Assembly: GCA_003354025.1 (NCBI GenBank)
Contig: PIVU01000017.1
Coordinates: 1-32,813 of the forward strand
Reading direction: 5' to 3'
DNA from: Nitrospirota bacterium
GTDB taxonomy: Bacteria; Nitrospirota; Thermodesulfovibrionia; UBA6902
Length of the DNA: 32,813 nucleotides
Shown: piece after piece, positions 25,217 through 32,781 of the stretch
How the letters are laid out: every line of letters begins with the position of its first letter
How positions within the stretch are numbered: position 1 is the stretch's first letter
Made by a program: the position numbers and the translations under genes
The notes under the pieces: generated by a model
Told to the model about the DNA's origin: nothing
Database searches by the model: none
What the model saw: only the letters and a program-made list of their open reading frames with translations

Positions 25217-25648
25217 TTACTTTTTCTTTTTGCTGAGTCCGTGGCGTATTAAGGTCCTGAACGTCTCTTTAAGTTCTTCGTCCTTTAAATCCTTGACAGT
25301 GTTGTCAATGTAAATTAGATCATCTTCTGTTAACTCAGCATCTTCAGGGCTGACAGACTCACTCGTGTTTTCAGGTAACCTTCCAAGTCTGAAACGTATG
25401 CTGTTAATGCCGAAGGACTTCAGCTTTTCCAGAATTTCATTTTTATAGAAACCTAGGTGATGTATCCACTGCGGGGTATCAACGACAATGGATAAATTGC
25501 CGTTTTTTATAGAGTCAGGATAGGTATGAACTGCAATTGGCTTCCCAACCAGCGTTGACCATTGTTTCCTTAGCTTGTTGAGAGCTACGCCGCTGTCAAT
25601 ACCTAGATTTTTGGCAAGTTTGCCGAGGGTATTTCGAAGTGTGTGCAT
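25217..25648 (-). CDS. DUF721 (DciA-like) protein
   Basis: 143 residues. The N-terminal half has the DUF721 pattern: LGKLAKNLGIDSGVALNKLR, WSTLVGKPIAVHTYP, then GNLSIVVDTPQWIHHLGFYK and EILEKLKSFG. This is the KH-like domain of DciA, the ancestral loader or operator of the DnaB helicase in bacteria without DnaC or DnaI. Whether every DUF721 protein has that role is not established, so DciA is the likely rather than proven identity. The last about 50 residues are acidic and probably flexible. It is downstream of rpmB on the minus strand and converges on clpX with only seven bases between the stop codons. Confidence 0.8.
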   Translation of the reverse strand: MHTLRNTLGKLAKNLGIDSGVALNKLRKQWSTLVGKPIAVHTYPDSIKNGNLSIVVDTPQWIHHLGFYKNEILEKLKSFGINSIRFRLGRLPENTSESVSPEDAELTEDDLIYIDNTVKDLKDEELKETFRTLIRHGLSKKKK

Positions 25649-25699
25649 ATATGAAACCGGGCCAGAGAATATTGTCAGGAAATGGAGAAGTTGACTTCT

Positions 25700-25888
25700 C
25701 TATACAGCTTTGACGACTTTCCCTGAGCGAAGACATCTGGTGCAGACATGAACTCTTTTTGTACCTTTATCTGTCTGTACTCTCATCCTCTGCAGGTTGG
25801 GTTTAAACACTCTTTTTGACCTGTTGTTAGCGTGACTAACATTATTGCCGGTTACTCTTTTCTTTTCACAAACTGAACATACTGCCAT
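25700..25888 (-). CDS. rpmB: 50S ribosomal protein L28, zinc-binding form
   Basis: A 62-residue large-subunit protein. [20 protein letters not shown] is the conserved L28 core. Cys pairs at C4/C7 and C49/C52 show the C+ zinc-ribbon variant. AAGGAGG lies nine bases before the ATG, a strong ribosome site. It is divergent from infB across a 216-base gap and followed 51 bases later by DUF721. L31 in this window is also the zinc form, so neither gene is the zinc-independent paralogue used under zinc limitation. Confidence 0.97.
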   Translation of the reverse strand: MAVCSVCEKKRVTGNNVSHANNRSKRVFKPNLQRMRVQTDKGTKRVHVCTRCLRSGKVVKAV

Positions 25889-25937
25889 TTATAACTTCCT
25901 CCTTAAAATTCTTATCAACTAGTATGGTTATTTTCTT

Positions 25938-25943
25938 ATTATA
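25938..25943 (-). promoter_or_regulatory. Possible -10 element of rpmB
   Basis: A perfect TATAAT on the minus strand in the divergent rpmB/infB gap, about 50 bases upstream of the rpmB start. No acceptable -35 hexamer is found at 16-18 bases. On the other side of the gap, TTGATG (26039-26044) and TATGTT (26064-26069) are a weak infB promoter candidate with a 19-base spacer. Nothing else (no tRNA, terminator or ORF) is visible in the gap. Confidence 0.35.
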
Positions 25944-26104
25944 CAATACACTTAATGCCGGTTATGATTGCATTAAAAACAGGAGTTATGATAACATTAA
26001 TCCAAATTAACTTACAACCCTGCAGCTTAAGCCGTGGTTTGATGGAATTATCTTTTATGTCAGTATGTTAAAGGGCTTGATTCCGAAGGATATTAAAGGT
26101 AACT

Positions 26105-28396
26105 ATGCGAATACATGAATTTTCAAAAGAGATTAGCAAAACGAGCAAAGAGATAATAGTCAAACTTGCCGGGCTTGGCATATCAGTGAAATCGCACATG
26201 TCAAGTGTTGATGAGGAGACCGAGCAAAAGCTTAGAGAATTTTACGGTGTACCGGCAAAGCCATCAGCTCCAAAGGTGAAAGAAAAAGCCGCCAAACCTT
26301 CCGTGAAAAAAGAGAAACAGCAAGCAAAAACCACGGAAGAACTAGCTGTTGCAGGCAAGGAAGCTCCAAAAACTGGACCGAAACAGAAAGTAGTAACTCC
26401 ACCTGACGAGGGCGAAGCAATTGTTCCTGACCGGTTAAAAAAAGAGGTGGAAGGGGAGAAAATATCCAAATTCAAGGCAAAACCGGGAATGCAGAGGGCC
26501 TTTGACTCCATCAGAAGGGTGGAAGTTTCAAAAAAGGGGCATGACTTTAATAAGCCCCGTTTTAATAAACGGGACAAGAAGAATACTATGAAAAGGACGG
26601 ATGTTGCAGATGACACTCCTCTTACTACCCAGCCAAGAAAGCGCGTAATAAAATTCCAGGAAGGTTCAACGGTAAAAGAATTTTCTGAATTAATCGGTCA
26701 GAAACTCAACGATGTTATAAAGAAATTCATGGAACTGGGCTCAATGCCGACAATTAATCAGCCTGTTGATGCCGAAGCTGCTCATATTGTGTCGGAGGCA
26801 TTCGGATTAAAAATAGAAATCACCGCAATCGAAGATGATGAGGCGATGTTTGAGGATCAGGAGATTGATGAGGCTACTCTCAGTCACCGTCCTCCGATTG
26901 TGACGATCATGGGCCACGTTGACCATGGTAAGACAACACTCCTTGATGCAATCAGGGAAACAAGGGTTACTGACACTGAAGCAGGCGGTATTACCCAGCA
27001 TATCGGTGCTTATAAAGTTAAGCTTAAAGATAAAGAAATTACATTTCTTGATACTCCCGGCCATGCAGCATTTACAATGATGCGTGCTCGCGGTGCAAAA
27101 GTAACTGACATTGTCATCCTTGTTGTTGCAGCCGATGACAGTGTAATGCCTCAGACGATTGAAGCTATTGACCACGCAAAGGCCGCAAACGTTCCAATTA
27201 TTGTTGCAATAAACAAGGTAGATAAACCTGATGCCAATATCTCAAAAGTCCAGACTGAACTTGCAACACATGAAATTGTGCCTGAAGACTGGGGTGGAAA
27301 AAACATATTTGTTGAAGTTTCGGCTAAACAGCAGACCGGCATTGAGACACTTCTGGAAATGATACTCCTTCAGTCTGAGATGATGGAGCTCAAGGCAAGC
27401 TATGATAAACCTGCAAGAGGCACCATAGTTGAAGCGAAACTTGACAGGGGCAGGGGGCCGATAGGTACAGTGCTGGTTAATTCCGGTACACTGAATATCG
27501 GGGACCCATTCCTCGTAGGGACCATAGCCGGAAAGGTCAGGGCGCTTATTGACGACAAAGGCAAAAAGATTCAGAAAGCCGGCCCATCGACACCGGTTGA
27601 AGTAATCGGTTTTCCTGAAGTTCCTCAGGCTGGAGATATTTTTGCTGTTATGGAAAGTGAGCGCAAGGCCCGCCAGATAGCGGTTAACAGAGTACAGAAA
27701 CAGAAGACGGCTGCTCTTTCAAGGAGAAAGAAAGTTACTCTGGACGACCTGTTTCAGAGGGTAAAAGAAGGTGAGATCAAGGACCTGAATATTATTGTTA
27801 AGGCTGATGTTCAGGGTTCTGTCGAAGCAGTGAAAGATGCATTGATGGGTATTACACATGCTGAAGTCAAAGTTAATGTGATTCATACCGGAGCTGGCGG
27901 CATAAACGAATCAGATGTTATGCTTGCAGCTGCTTCCAATGCAATTATTATTGGATTTAGTGTACGTCCTGATGCCAATGCAGCTCCGCTCATAGAGAAG
28001 GAAGGCGTTGATGTCAGATTATATAACATAATTTACGAAGCAATTGCTGATGTTAAAAAGGCACTTGAAGGTCTGCTCGAGCCTACGATCACAGAGAAAA
28101 TTATCGGCAAGGCGGAAGTAAGAAGCCTCTTTTCAGTATCTAGGCTGGGCACCATTGCCGGCTGTCATGTGCTTGATGGGAAAATATCCCGGGCAAGTGA
28201 AGGGGTAAGGGTAATTAGAGATAGTATTGTCGTCTATGAAAGCAAAATTTCATCTCTTAAACGTTTTAAGGAAGATGCGAAGGAAGTTTTGTCTGGATTT
28301 GAGTGCGGTATTATGATAGAGAATTTTAATGACCTCAAGGAGGGAGATATCCTTGAGAATTATGTTAAGGAAGAAATTGCTACAAAGCTCGAGTAG
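26105..28396 (+). CDS. infB: Translation initiation factor IF-2
   Basis: A GTPase that delivers initiator tRNA and joins ribosomal subunits. 763 residues. An IF2N domain is at 1-50 ([18 protein letters not shown]). A charged Lys/Pro-rich linker covers 50-175, then a second IF2N-like domain ([20 protein letters not shown], about 178-235). The G domain follows with GHVDHGKT at 270-277, DTPGHAAF and NKVDKPDAN, then beta-barrel domains and the C-terminal fMet-tRNA-binding domain ([15 protein letters not shown]). AAAGGTAACT precedes the ATG. It leads infB-DUF503-rbfA-nrnA-truB. nusA and rimP, the usual upstream partners, are absent, so it seems to have its own promoter. Confidence 0.98.
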   Translation: MRIHEFSKEISKTSKEIIVKLAGLGISVKSHMSSVDEETEQKLREFYGVPAKPSAPKVKEKAAKPSVKKEKQQAKTTEELAVAGKEAPKTGPKQKVVTPPDEGEAIVPDRLKKEVEGEKISKFKAKPGMQRAFDSIRRVEVSKKGHDFNKPRFNKRDKKNTMKRTDVADDTPLTTQPRKRVIKFQEGSTVKEFSELIGQKLNDVIKKFMELGSMPTINQPVDAEAAHIVSEAFGLKIEITAIEDDEAMFEDQEIDEATLSHRPPIVTIMGHVDHGKTTLLDAIRETRVTDTEAGGITQHIGAYKVKLKDKEITFLDTPGHAAFTMMRARGAKVTDIVILVVAADDSVMPQTIEAIDHAKAANVPIIVAINKVDKPDANISKVQTELATHEIVPEDWGGKNIFVEVSAKQQTGIETLLEMILLQSEMMELKASYDKPARGTIVEAKLDRGRGPIGTVLVNSGTLNIGDPFLVGTIAGKVRALIDDKGKKIQKAGPSTPVEVIGFPEVPQAGDIFAVMESERKARQIAVNRVQKQKTAALSRRKKVTLDDLFQRVKEGEIKDLNIIVKADVQGSVEAVKDALMGITHAEVKVNVIHTGAGGINESDVMLAAASNAIIIGFSVRPDANAAPLIEKEGVDVRLYNIIYEAIADVKKALEGLLEPTITEKIIGKAEVRSLFSVSRLGTIAGCHVLDGKISRASEGVRVIRDSIVVYESKISSLKRFKEDAKEVLSGFECGIMIENFNDLKEGDILENYVKEEIATKLE

Positions 28397-28440
28397 AGAG
28401 TTATCCATCAATTAATAACTTCGTCGTATCTGGATCAACA

Positions 28441-28722
28441 ATGATAGTCGGTCTTCTTACTCTTGATTTGCATATTCCTGAAGCAAATTCCCTGAAAACA
28501 AAGCGGATGGTTGTCAAAAGCCTGATTGACAGGATCAAAAACAAGTTTAATGTGTCCGTTGCCGAGGTTGATGCTCAGAATCTGTGGCAGCGCAGCGTTA
28601 TCGGCATTGCAATTGTAGCAAATGAAACATTGATTATTAATAAAGTGTTCGAGAAAATTCGGACTGTTGTGTATAACACTCATGAGGTTGAAGTTATTGA
28701 TTCAACTACCGAGATGCTATGA
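28441..28722 (+). CDS. DUF503 (YlxP-like) protein
   Basis: 93 residues. Typical DUF503 opening IVGLLTLDLHIPEANSLKTK, then RMVVKSLIDRIKNKFNVSVAEV and QNLWQRSVIGIAIVAN. These define this small ferredoxin-like-fold family, which sits between infB and rbfA in many bacteria. Its biochemical function is not established. The gene neighbourhood suggests ribosome maturation. The ATG start has no good Shine-Dalgarno site, and the gene begins 44 bases after infB. An ordinary conserved member with no oddities. Confidence 0.93.
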   Translation: MIVGLLTLDLHIPEANSLKTKRMVVKSLIDRIKNKFNVSVAEVDAQNLWQRSVIGIAIVANETLIINKVFEKIRTVVYNTHEVEVIDSTTEML

Positions 28723-28761
28723 TATTATTTGTAGTATAAAAACTATTCAGGATTGAATGAT

Positions 28762-29145
28762 ATGAGAAAATTACCTTATAAAAGATCTGCAAGAGTGAGT
28801 GATTTAATCAGGGAAGAAGTTGCTGATATCATTATGTTCAAGATTAAACACAAGACTCTTGGGTTTGTTACTGTAACCGGCGCGAAGATTAGTTCTGATC
28901 TAAGAAACGCGATAATATATGTGAGCGTTCTTGTTGATGAAGAGAAGATAAGAACGCTAAGGAAACTCAATGAATCCAAGACATTTATTAAAGGGGAGCT
29001 GGGCAAGAGATTGAAAATGAAATTTGTGCCTACGATAGTTTTCAGGATAGATGAGGCTGTGGAATACGGAAGGAAAATTGATAATATGCTTGATAATTTA
29101 GATGCTGAAAGGAGCCCCGTTGACGACGACGAAGACCTCTTCTAG
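28762..29145 (+). CDS. rbfA: Ribosome-binding factor A
   Basis: A small-subunit assembly factor acting on the 16S rRNA 5' region. From ATG 28762 the product is 127 residues: MRKLPYKRSARVSDLIREEV, then FVTVTGAKISSDLRNAIIYV with the Asp-Leu-Arg core of the KH-like fold, and FRIDEAVEYGRKIDNML. An in-frame TTG three codons upstream is possible. It is rejected because CAGG lies only two bases before it, whereas it is 11 bases before the ATG. The acidic tail (SPVDDDEDLF) overlaps the start of nrnA. Confidence 0.95.
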   Translation: MRKLPYKRSARVSDLIREEVADIIMFKIKHKTLGFVTVTGAKISSDLRNAIIYVSVLVDEEKIRTLRKLNESKTFIKGELGKRLKMKFVPTIVFRIDEAVEYGRKIDNMLDNLDAERSPVDDDEDLF

Positions 29146-30106
29146 ACTTAAAAAAGTTTTTAAGGAAAACAAGTCATTTCTTATTGTTGGACATATAAAT
29201 CCTGAGGGGGATTCTCTGGGTGCTTCACTTGCACTGGCGCTTGGACTGAAAAAGCTTGGGAAAAAAGACGTTACTGTTTTGAGTCATTCTCCCATCCCTG
29301 AAACACTTGAATTCCTGCCTTCTTCAAAAATTATTAAGTCTAAGCCTCCCCGTAAAGAAGTTGATATTGTTGTTCTTGTTGACTGCAATGAAATAGAAAG
29401 GACGGGTTTTGATGGGTTTAATGCAAAACAGACTGTAATAATAGACCACCATGTGCTTCCTTTGAATGCAGGTAAATCGGTCTTTTATAAATCGCTGGCA
29501 GCCAGTTTGATTGACCCTGGTGCAGCCGCCGCAGGATTGCTGGTATACAAAGTACTCATTGCCCTTGAAGTTCCTATTGATAAACATATTGCAACTAACC
29601 TGTACACTGCTATACTGACTGACACAGGTGGATTCAAATACTCTAATGCGTCATCGGAGTCATTAAAGATCGCGTCAGCTCTTGTAGAAGCAGGAGCAAA
29701 ACCTTGGGACATTTCAAAGGAAGTATATGAAAGCAATCCCTTTAAGTCGATCAAACTGCTCGGGCTATCTTTGGCAACGCTTGAAAGAAATAATGGCATT
29801 GCATATATGGTCACTACAAGAAATATGTTGAAGAAGACGAGTACTAGTGCTGAAGACTGTGAGGATTTCGTTGATTATCCCAGGAAGGTCAAGGGCGCTG
29901 AGGTTGCAGTTTATTTCAGGGAGGACAAAAGGAATCAATTTAAGGTAAGCCTCCGAACAAAAGACAGGGTAAATGTTGAAAAGATTGCGAAAAGTTTTGG
30001 CGGAGGCGGACATGTAGCTGCTGCAGGGTGTAAAGTGAACGGGACATTGAAGGATGTAAAGAATAAAGTTTTCCTTGCTATTCAAAAAGCAATTAAGGAA
30101 AGTTAA
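29120..30106 (+). CDS. nrnA: DHH/DHHA1 phosphoesterase, NrnA-like (nanoRNase/pAp phosphatase)
   Basis: Degrades short oligoribonucleotides and, in characterised relatives, 3'-phosphoadenosine 5'-phosphate. 328 residues from the TTG at 29120, chosen because AAAGGAG lies five bases upstream inside rbfA; an in-frame ATG at 29102 lacks such a site. Metal-binding motifs are visible: GHINPEGDSLG (usually PDGD; the first acid is Glu here), VLVDCNE, VIIDHH and AILTDTGGFKYSN. The DHHA1 domain ends with the substrate motif SFGGGGHVAAAGC. The gene overlaps rbfA by 26 bases. Order rbfA-nrnA-truB is standard, so the assignment by context is strong. Confidence 0.92.
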   Translation: MTTTKTSSRLKKVFKENKSFLIVGHINPEGDSLGASLALALGLKKLGKKDVTVLSHSPIPETLEFLPSSKIIKSKPPRKEVDIVVLVDCNEIERTGFDGFNAKQTVIIDHHVLPLNAGKSVFYKSLAASLIDPGAAAAGLLVYKVLIALEVPIDKHIATNLYTAILTDTGGFKYSNASSESLKIASALVEAGAKPWDISKEVYESNPFKSIKLLGLSLATLERNNGIAYMVTTRNMLKKTSTSAEDCEDFVDYPRKVKGAEVAVYFREDKRNQFKVSLRTKDRVNVEKIAKSFGGGGHVAAAGCKVNGTLKDVKNKVFLAIQKAIKES

Positions 30107-30122
30107 GATAAAAGGCACAAAG

Positions 30123-30165
30123 TGGGTCGATACGACTTAACTCCGGCACAGAGGCACAAAGTTAA
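30123..30165 (+). repeat. Dispersed repeat related to the dnaG-upstream hairpin
   Basis: GTCGATACGACTTAACTCCG followed by GCACAGAGGCACAAAGTTAA lies in the 97-base gap between nrnA and truB. The minus strand at the 11232-11304 hairpin carries GTCGGTTCGACTAAACTCCG and GCACATAG, and AGAGGTCC lies nearby. Both loci share the palindromic GTCG..CGAC core and the GGCACA-type tail, so they are probably members of one repeat family. Confidence 0.6.
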
Positions 30166-30203
30166 GGCTTTGTAGTTCTGTGCTTTTATGTGTGGACTGA
30201 TAA

Positions 30204-31100
30204 ATGGATATCATAATAAGTTTAAATAAACCAAAAGACATAACTTCCCAGGATGCGGTTACGAAAGTCAAAAAAATCCTGAAAGTCAAAAAAGCCGGAC
30301 ACACTGGCACTCTTGATCCAATGGCGACAGGGCTTATGCTTGTGTGTGTAGGCAAGTCAACTCGTCTTGCTTCCTACTTCACAGGTCTTGACAAGGAATA
30401 TAAAGCTGAAATGAAACTGGGTGAAACAACTGATACTCAGGATGCGTGCGGGAAAATTATGGAAGTGGTAGACAATGTTGATGTTGATGAAGAGTTGATT
30501 ATGGAAACCATGAAATCATTCACCGGCCCCATTCTGCAAAAACCACCTATGTTTTCAGCTTTGAAGCACAAGGGAAAGCCTCTTTATAAACTTGCCAGAC
30601 AGGGTGTTGAAGTTGAGAGGAAGTCCCGGGAAATAACTATTTATAAGATTGAACTCCTGGATATCAGTCTTCCCTATGTAACGTTTACGGTCCGCTGTTC
30701 AAAGGGGACATATATAAGAACACTCTGTGATGATATTGGCAAGAAACTCGGTACAGGTGCACACCTGTCTGCCCTTGAGCGTACGGAAGTAGGTAAGTAT
30801 CACATCAAGGATGCACTAACATTGGAGGCGCTGAGAGCAATAAGCGAAGGTGACGAAATTACAAAAGGTATTTGCTCTATGGATGAAGCACTCTCATGGC
30901 TTCCTGAATTTATAGTGAAAGACAATTTTGTTAAGAGTATTATGAATGGGCATCCCATAAAGCTTAACAGTATTAAACCTGCTGATGACTTAGTTTCAGC
31001 TTCCGGCATTCGTATCAAATCTCCTGCTGGAGATTTGCTTGCAGTTGGCAGTTACCTGGATGTCAATAATAGTATTAAGATGGATGTGGTTTTTGTTTAG
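30204..31100 (+). CDS. truB: tRNA pseudouridine(55) synthase
   Basis: Converts U55 of the tRNA T-loop to pseudouridine. 298 residues, with the catalytic Asp38 in GHTGTLDPMATGLM and the upstream ISLNKPKDITSQ. YTR-region equivalents (CSKGTYIRTLCDDIGKKLG) contain the conserved KGTYIR and LCDDIG motifs. A C-terminal PUA-like domain occupies about 230-298. Only a weak ribosome site precedes the ATG. It is the last classical member of the infB cluster here; ribF and rpsO, which often follow, are replaced by a DUF167 gene. Confidence 0.97.
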   Translation: MDIIISLNKPKDITSQDAVTKVKKILKVKKAGHTGTLDPMATGLMLVCVGKSTRLASYFTGLDKEYKAEMKLGETTDTQDACGKIMEVVDNVDVDEELIMETMKSFTGPILQKPPMFSALKHKGKPLYKLARQGVEVERKSREITIYKIELLDISLPYVTFTVRCSKGTYIRTLCDDIGKKLGTGAHLSALERTEVGKYHIKDALTLEALRAISEGDEITKGICSMDEALSWLPEFIVKDNFVKSIMNGHPIKLNSIKPADDLVSASGIRIKSPAGDLLAVGSYLDVNNSIKMDVVFV

Positions 31101-31149
31101 AAAAAGGTTTTAAGGGGGCTGGGTCGAGTGGCCTTTTGCAACTTTATTG

Positions 31150-31416
31150 ATGAATAAAACAACAAAACCAAAAGATCATCTCATATTGAAAATTAAAGTT
31201 GAGCCCCGCTCTTCTAAATCCGGCATTGTAGGTCCCTACGGTGATTCCCTGAAAGTTAAACTTGCTTCTTCTCCTGTTGAAGGGAAAGCCAATAAAGAAC
31301 TGATTGAAGTTTTGTCTAAAGAGTACGGCATTCCTAAAAAAGATGTTGAGATTCTTTCAGGGCATAATTCTAAGAATAAGATTGTTAAGCTTGTTGGGGT
31401 GAAGGATAGAAGTTGA
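31150..31416 (+). CDS. DUF167 (YggU) family protein
   Basis: 88 residues from the ATG at 31150; a TTG one codon earlier is the alternative start. Family hallmarks are ILKIKVEPRSSKSGIVGPYG, DSLKVKLASSPVEGKANKEL and VEILSGHNSKNKIVKLVGV. The structure of the family is known from E. coli YggU, but its function is not. It follows truB by about 50 bases on the same strand and may be co-transcribed. No clear Shine-Dalgarno sequence is present. Its TGA stop (31414-31416) is the last base before a long inverted-repeat element begins. Confidence 0.92.
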   Translation: MNKTTKPKDHLILKIKVEPRSSKSGIVGPYGDSLKVKLASSPVEGKANKELIEVLSKEYGIPKKDVEILSGHNSKNKIVKLVGVKDRS

Positions 31417-31538
31417 TTCATTAAAGATGGGGCGCTGCCCCAAACCCCGCGTCATTCTTTTTGTACGCACAAAAAAGAACGAAGCAAGAAAAAAGCGCCC
31501 GAACCGATTTCTTAACGGCTCTTCAGTCGATCTCCGGG

Positions 31539-31579
31539 GAATTTGTTCAAACTCGCTGCGCTCAGACACGAACAAATTC
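31539..31579. repeat. Inverted repeat inside the composite element
   Basis: GAATTTGTTC (31539-31548) and GAACAAATTC (31570-31579) are perfect 10-base inverted copies separated by 21 bases that contain AACTCGCTGCGCTCAGACA. Confidence 0.85.
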
Positions 31580-31639
31580 TTTTCCCTACGATCTCCCTCA
31601 TCACCTAAAATCGCTTATGGGGAGGTCACAACCCCCTAG

Positions 31640-31688
31640 CCCCCTTTCTCTAAAGGGGGAAATACTGCTCTCTCCTTTTATAGGAGAG
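31640..31688. repeat. Two small hairpins inside the composite element
   Basis: CCCCCTTT-CTCT-AAAGGGGG (31640-31659) is a perfect 8-bp stem. CTCTCC-TTTTATA-GGAGAG (31670-31688) forms a second stem. Neither is followed by a strong T-run. Confidence 0.8.
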
Positions 31689-31749
31689 TCGCAGTTGGTA
31701 GTTGTCGTTTTGCTTTTGTCTTTTCATCTTTGTCTTTAACCCCCTTTTT

Positions 31750-31868
31750 GATTGCTTCCGGAATATTCAGGACTGGACGCGTTAAGAATTAAAAACTGTC
31801 TGAGGGAGGCACGACCGAGTTTTTTTAATTTAGCGGGAAGTCTTGAATATGTAGGAATTTAAGCAATC
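31750..31868. repeat. Imperfect inverted repeat nested in the right half of the composite element
   Basis: The arms 31750-31796 and 31821-31868 share GATTGCTT, ATATTCA.GACT and AATTAAAAA.ACT in inverted order. The inner AAAAACT...AGTTTTTTT part could act as a weak terminator for rightward transcripts from truB-DUF167. Confidence 0.55.
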
Positions 31869-32004
31869 ATGCGGGGCGGTTTTTCTTGGTTCGTTCTTTT
31901 TGGCGGCAAAAAGAATGATCCGGGGTTTGGGGCAGCGCCCCATTTTAAATGAAGAAAGTAATCTCCATACTGAAAATAAAAATATCCCTTTCGCAGCAAA
32001 TAAA

Positions 32005-32033
32005 AAAAGGGGAGTTCAAAGAACTCCCCTTTT
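32005..32033 (-). terminator. Rho-independent terminator of the OB-fold gene
   Basis: AAAAGGGGAGTTC-AAA-GAACTCCCCTTTT is a perfect 13-bp stem with a 3-base loop. On the minus strand it is followed by a seven-T run and lies 26 bases after the stop codon of the 32059-32781 gene. It may also stop rightward transcription. Confidence 0.92.
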
Positions 32034-32058
32034 AACTTATTAAACGAATGAATTAGCC

Positions 32059-32781
32059 TTATTTAGAAATACTTCCTTCTTCAACAATAACAGCATATTT
32101 ATATCCGCTGCCAAAGTCTTTGTCTTTGTAAAGAGTGCCTTTTGCCGTAACAACATCTCCAACAGTCGCCATGTCCTGGGTAGTTACAATGATTTTGTTA
32201 CTGCTGCTTGATGAATCACCGCTCCCGTCCTGTATATGTATCCAGTTCTTGCCCATAATGCCTGGTGAAACTTTGACAACCTGGCCTTTAACGGTAATGC
32301 TCTTCTTGTCAAGATCAGCGCTCTTGCCGTGAAGCTCGGCAACTGAATATGCATTTGCCCCGGAGGCTTTATCAACTTTAATGTTTGCCGGAGCTTCTAT
32401 AACAGACTTTTTAATTGGTGCTGCAGGCATTGAACTTCCCTGTCCGCCAGCAAGGCCTCCTGAAAAGATGATTGATTCAAAAGTTTTGTTAAGAGATTTG
32501 CTCGTGAAGTTCGTCATGGCCATTCCCTGCGCGACAGATATATCCTGACCTACTGTTACTTTTGCACTTGGGATAGCTACCCATGTGTTTTTGCCGTCTT
32601 TTTCGATTTTAATATATGTGTAGCCGCCGCTGTTCATTGTTTCCACAACTTTGCCCGAGATTGATGGCCCTGCCATAGGGGCTGCAGCTGATGGCTTTCC
32701 TGCTGTACCGAATGCGAAACTCATTGATGCGATAAAGACTAGAATTATTGCTGAAATGAATAGAATTAATATTTTTTTCAT
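32059..32781 (-). CDS. Exported tandem OB-fold protein (NrfJ-like)
   Basis: 240 residues with a classic signal peptide (MKKILILFISAIILVFIASM, cleavage probably after SFA at 23), so it is periplasmic or extracellular. Two similar domains follow. The first, about 40-107, has GGYTYIKIEKDGKNTWVAIP and SKSLNKTFESIIFSGG. The second, about 145-238, has YSVAELHGKSADLDKKSITV, a GQVVKVSPGIMGKNWIHIQDG strand-turn region and VGDVVTAKGTLYKDKDFG. Both look like OB-fold beta barrels annotated as nucleotide-binding or NrfJ-related proteins in metal- and nitrite-respiring bacteria. No heme motif or cysteine is present. Binding partner unknown. AAGGAG lies eight bases before the ATG, and a perfect terminator follows, so it is probably monocistronic. 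Confidence 0.8.
   Translation of the reverse strand: MKKILILFISAIILVFIASMSFAFGTAGKPSAAAPMAGPSISGKVVETMNSGGYTYIKIEKDGKNTWVAIPSAKVTVGQDISVAQGMAMTNFTSKSLNKTFESIIFSGGLAGGQGSSMPAAPIKKSVIEAPANIKVDKASGANAYSVAELHGKSADLDKKSITVKGQVVKVSPGIMGKNWIHIQDGSGDSSSSSNKIIVTTQDMATVGDVVTAKGTLYKDKDFGSGYKYAVIVEEGSISK

Larger units (their letters stand above)
31417..31953. mobile_element. Composite non-coding element with about 75-base terminal inverted repeats
   Basis: This is most of the only gene-free stretch over 300 bases. The outer arms are 31417-31497 and about 31876-31953. They share TTCATT, ATGGGGCGCTGCCCC, AAACCCCG, TCATTCTTTTTG, AAAAAGAACGAA and CAAGAAAAA in inverted order, with the 23 bases from ATGGGG perfectly matched. 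The motif AACTCGCTGCGCTCAGACA (about 31550-31568) and its degenerate reverse (CTGTCTGAG...CGAGTTT, 31797-31822) sit symmetrically about the centre. Nested hairpins occur at 31539-31579, 31640-31659 and 31670-31688, with a further inverted pair at 31750-31868. No transposase gene is inside; ORFs through it are low-complexity and unconvincing. It resembles a MITE or a pile of dispersed repeats. Mobility is inference, and no clear target-site duplication was found. Confidence 0.6.

Noticed and set aside
28753-28761. TTG start for rbfA three codons upstream
   Set aside because: The ATG at 28762 has better ribosome-site spacing and matches the family N terminus.
31427-31739. Two overlapping 70- and 92-codon plus-strand frames in the right-hand gap
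   Set aside because: They run through inverted repeats and low-complexity sequence and have no ribosome site; they are typical spurious ORFs of dispersed repeats.
31417-31953. CRISPR array or integron-type attachment array in the large gap
   Set aside because: There are no regularly spaced direct repeats or spacers; the structure is inverted and nested rather than tandem.
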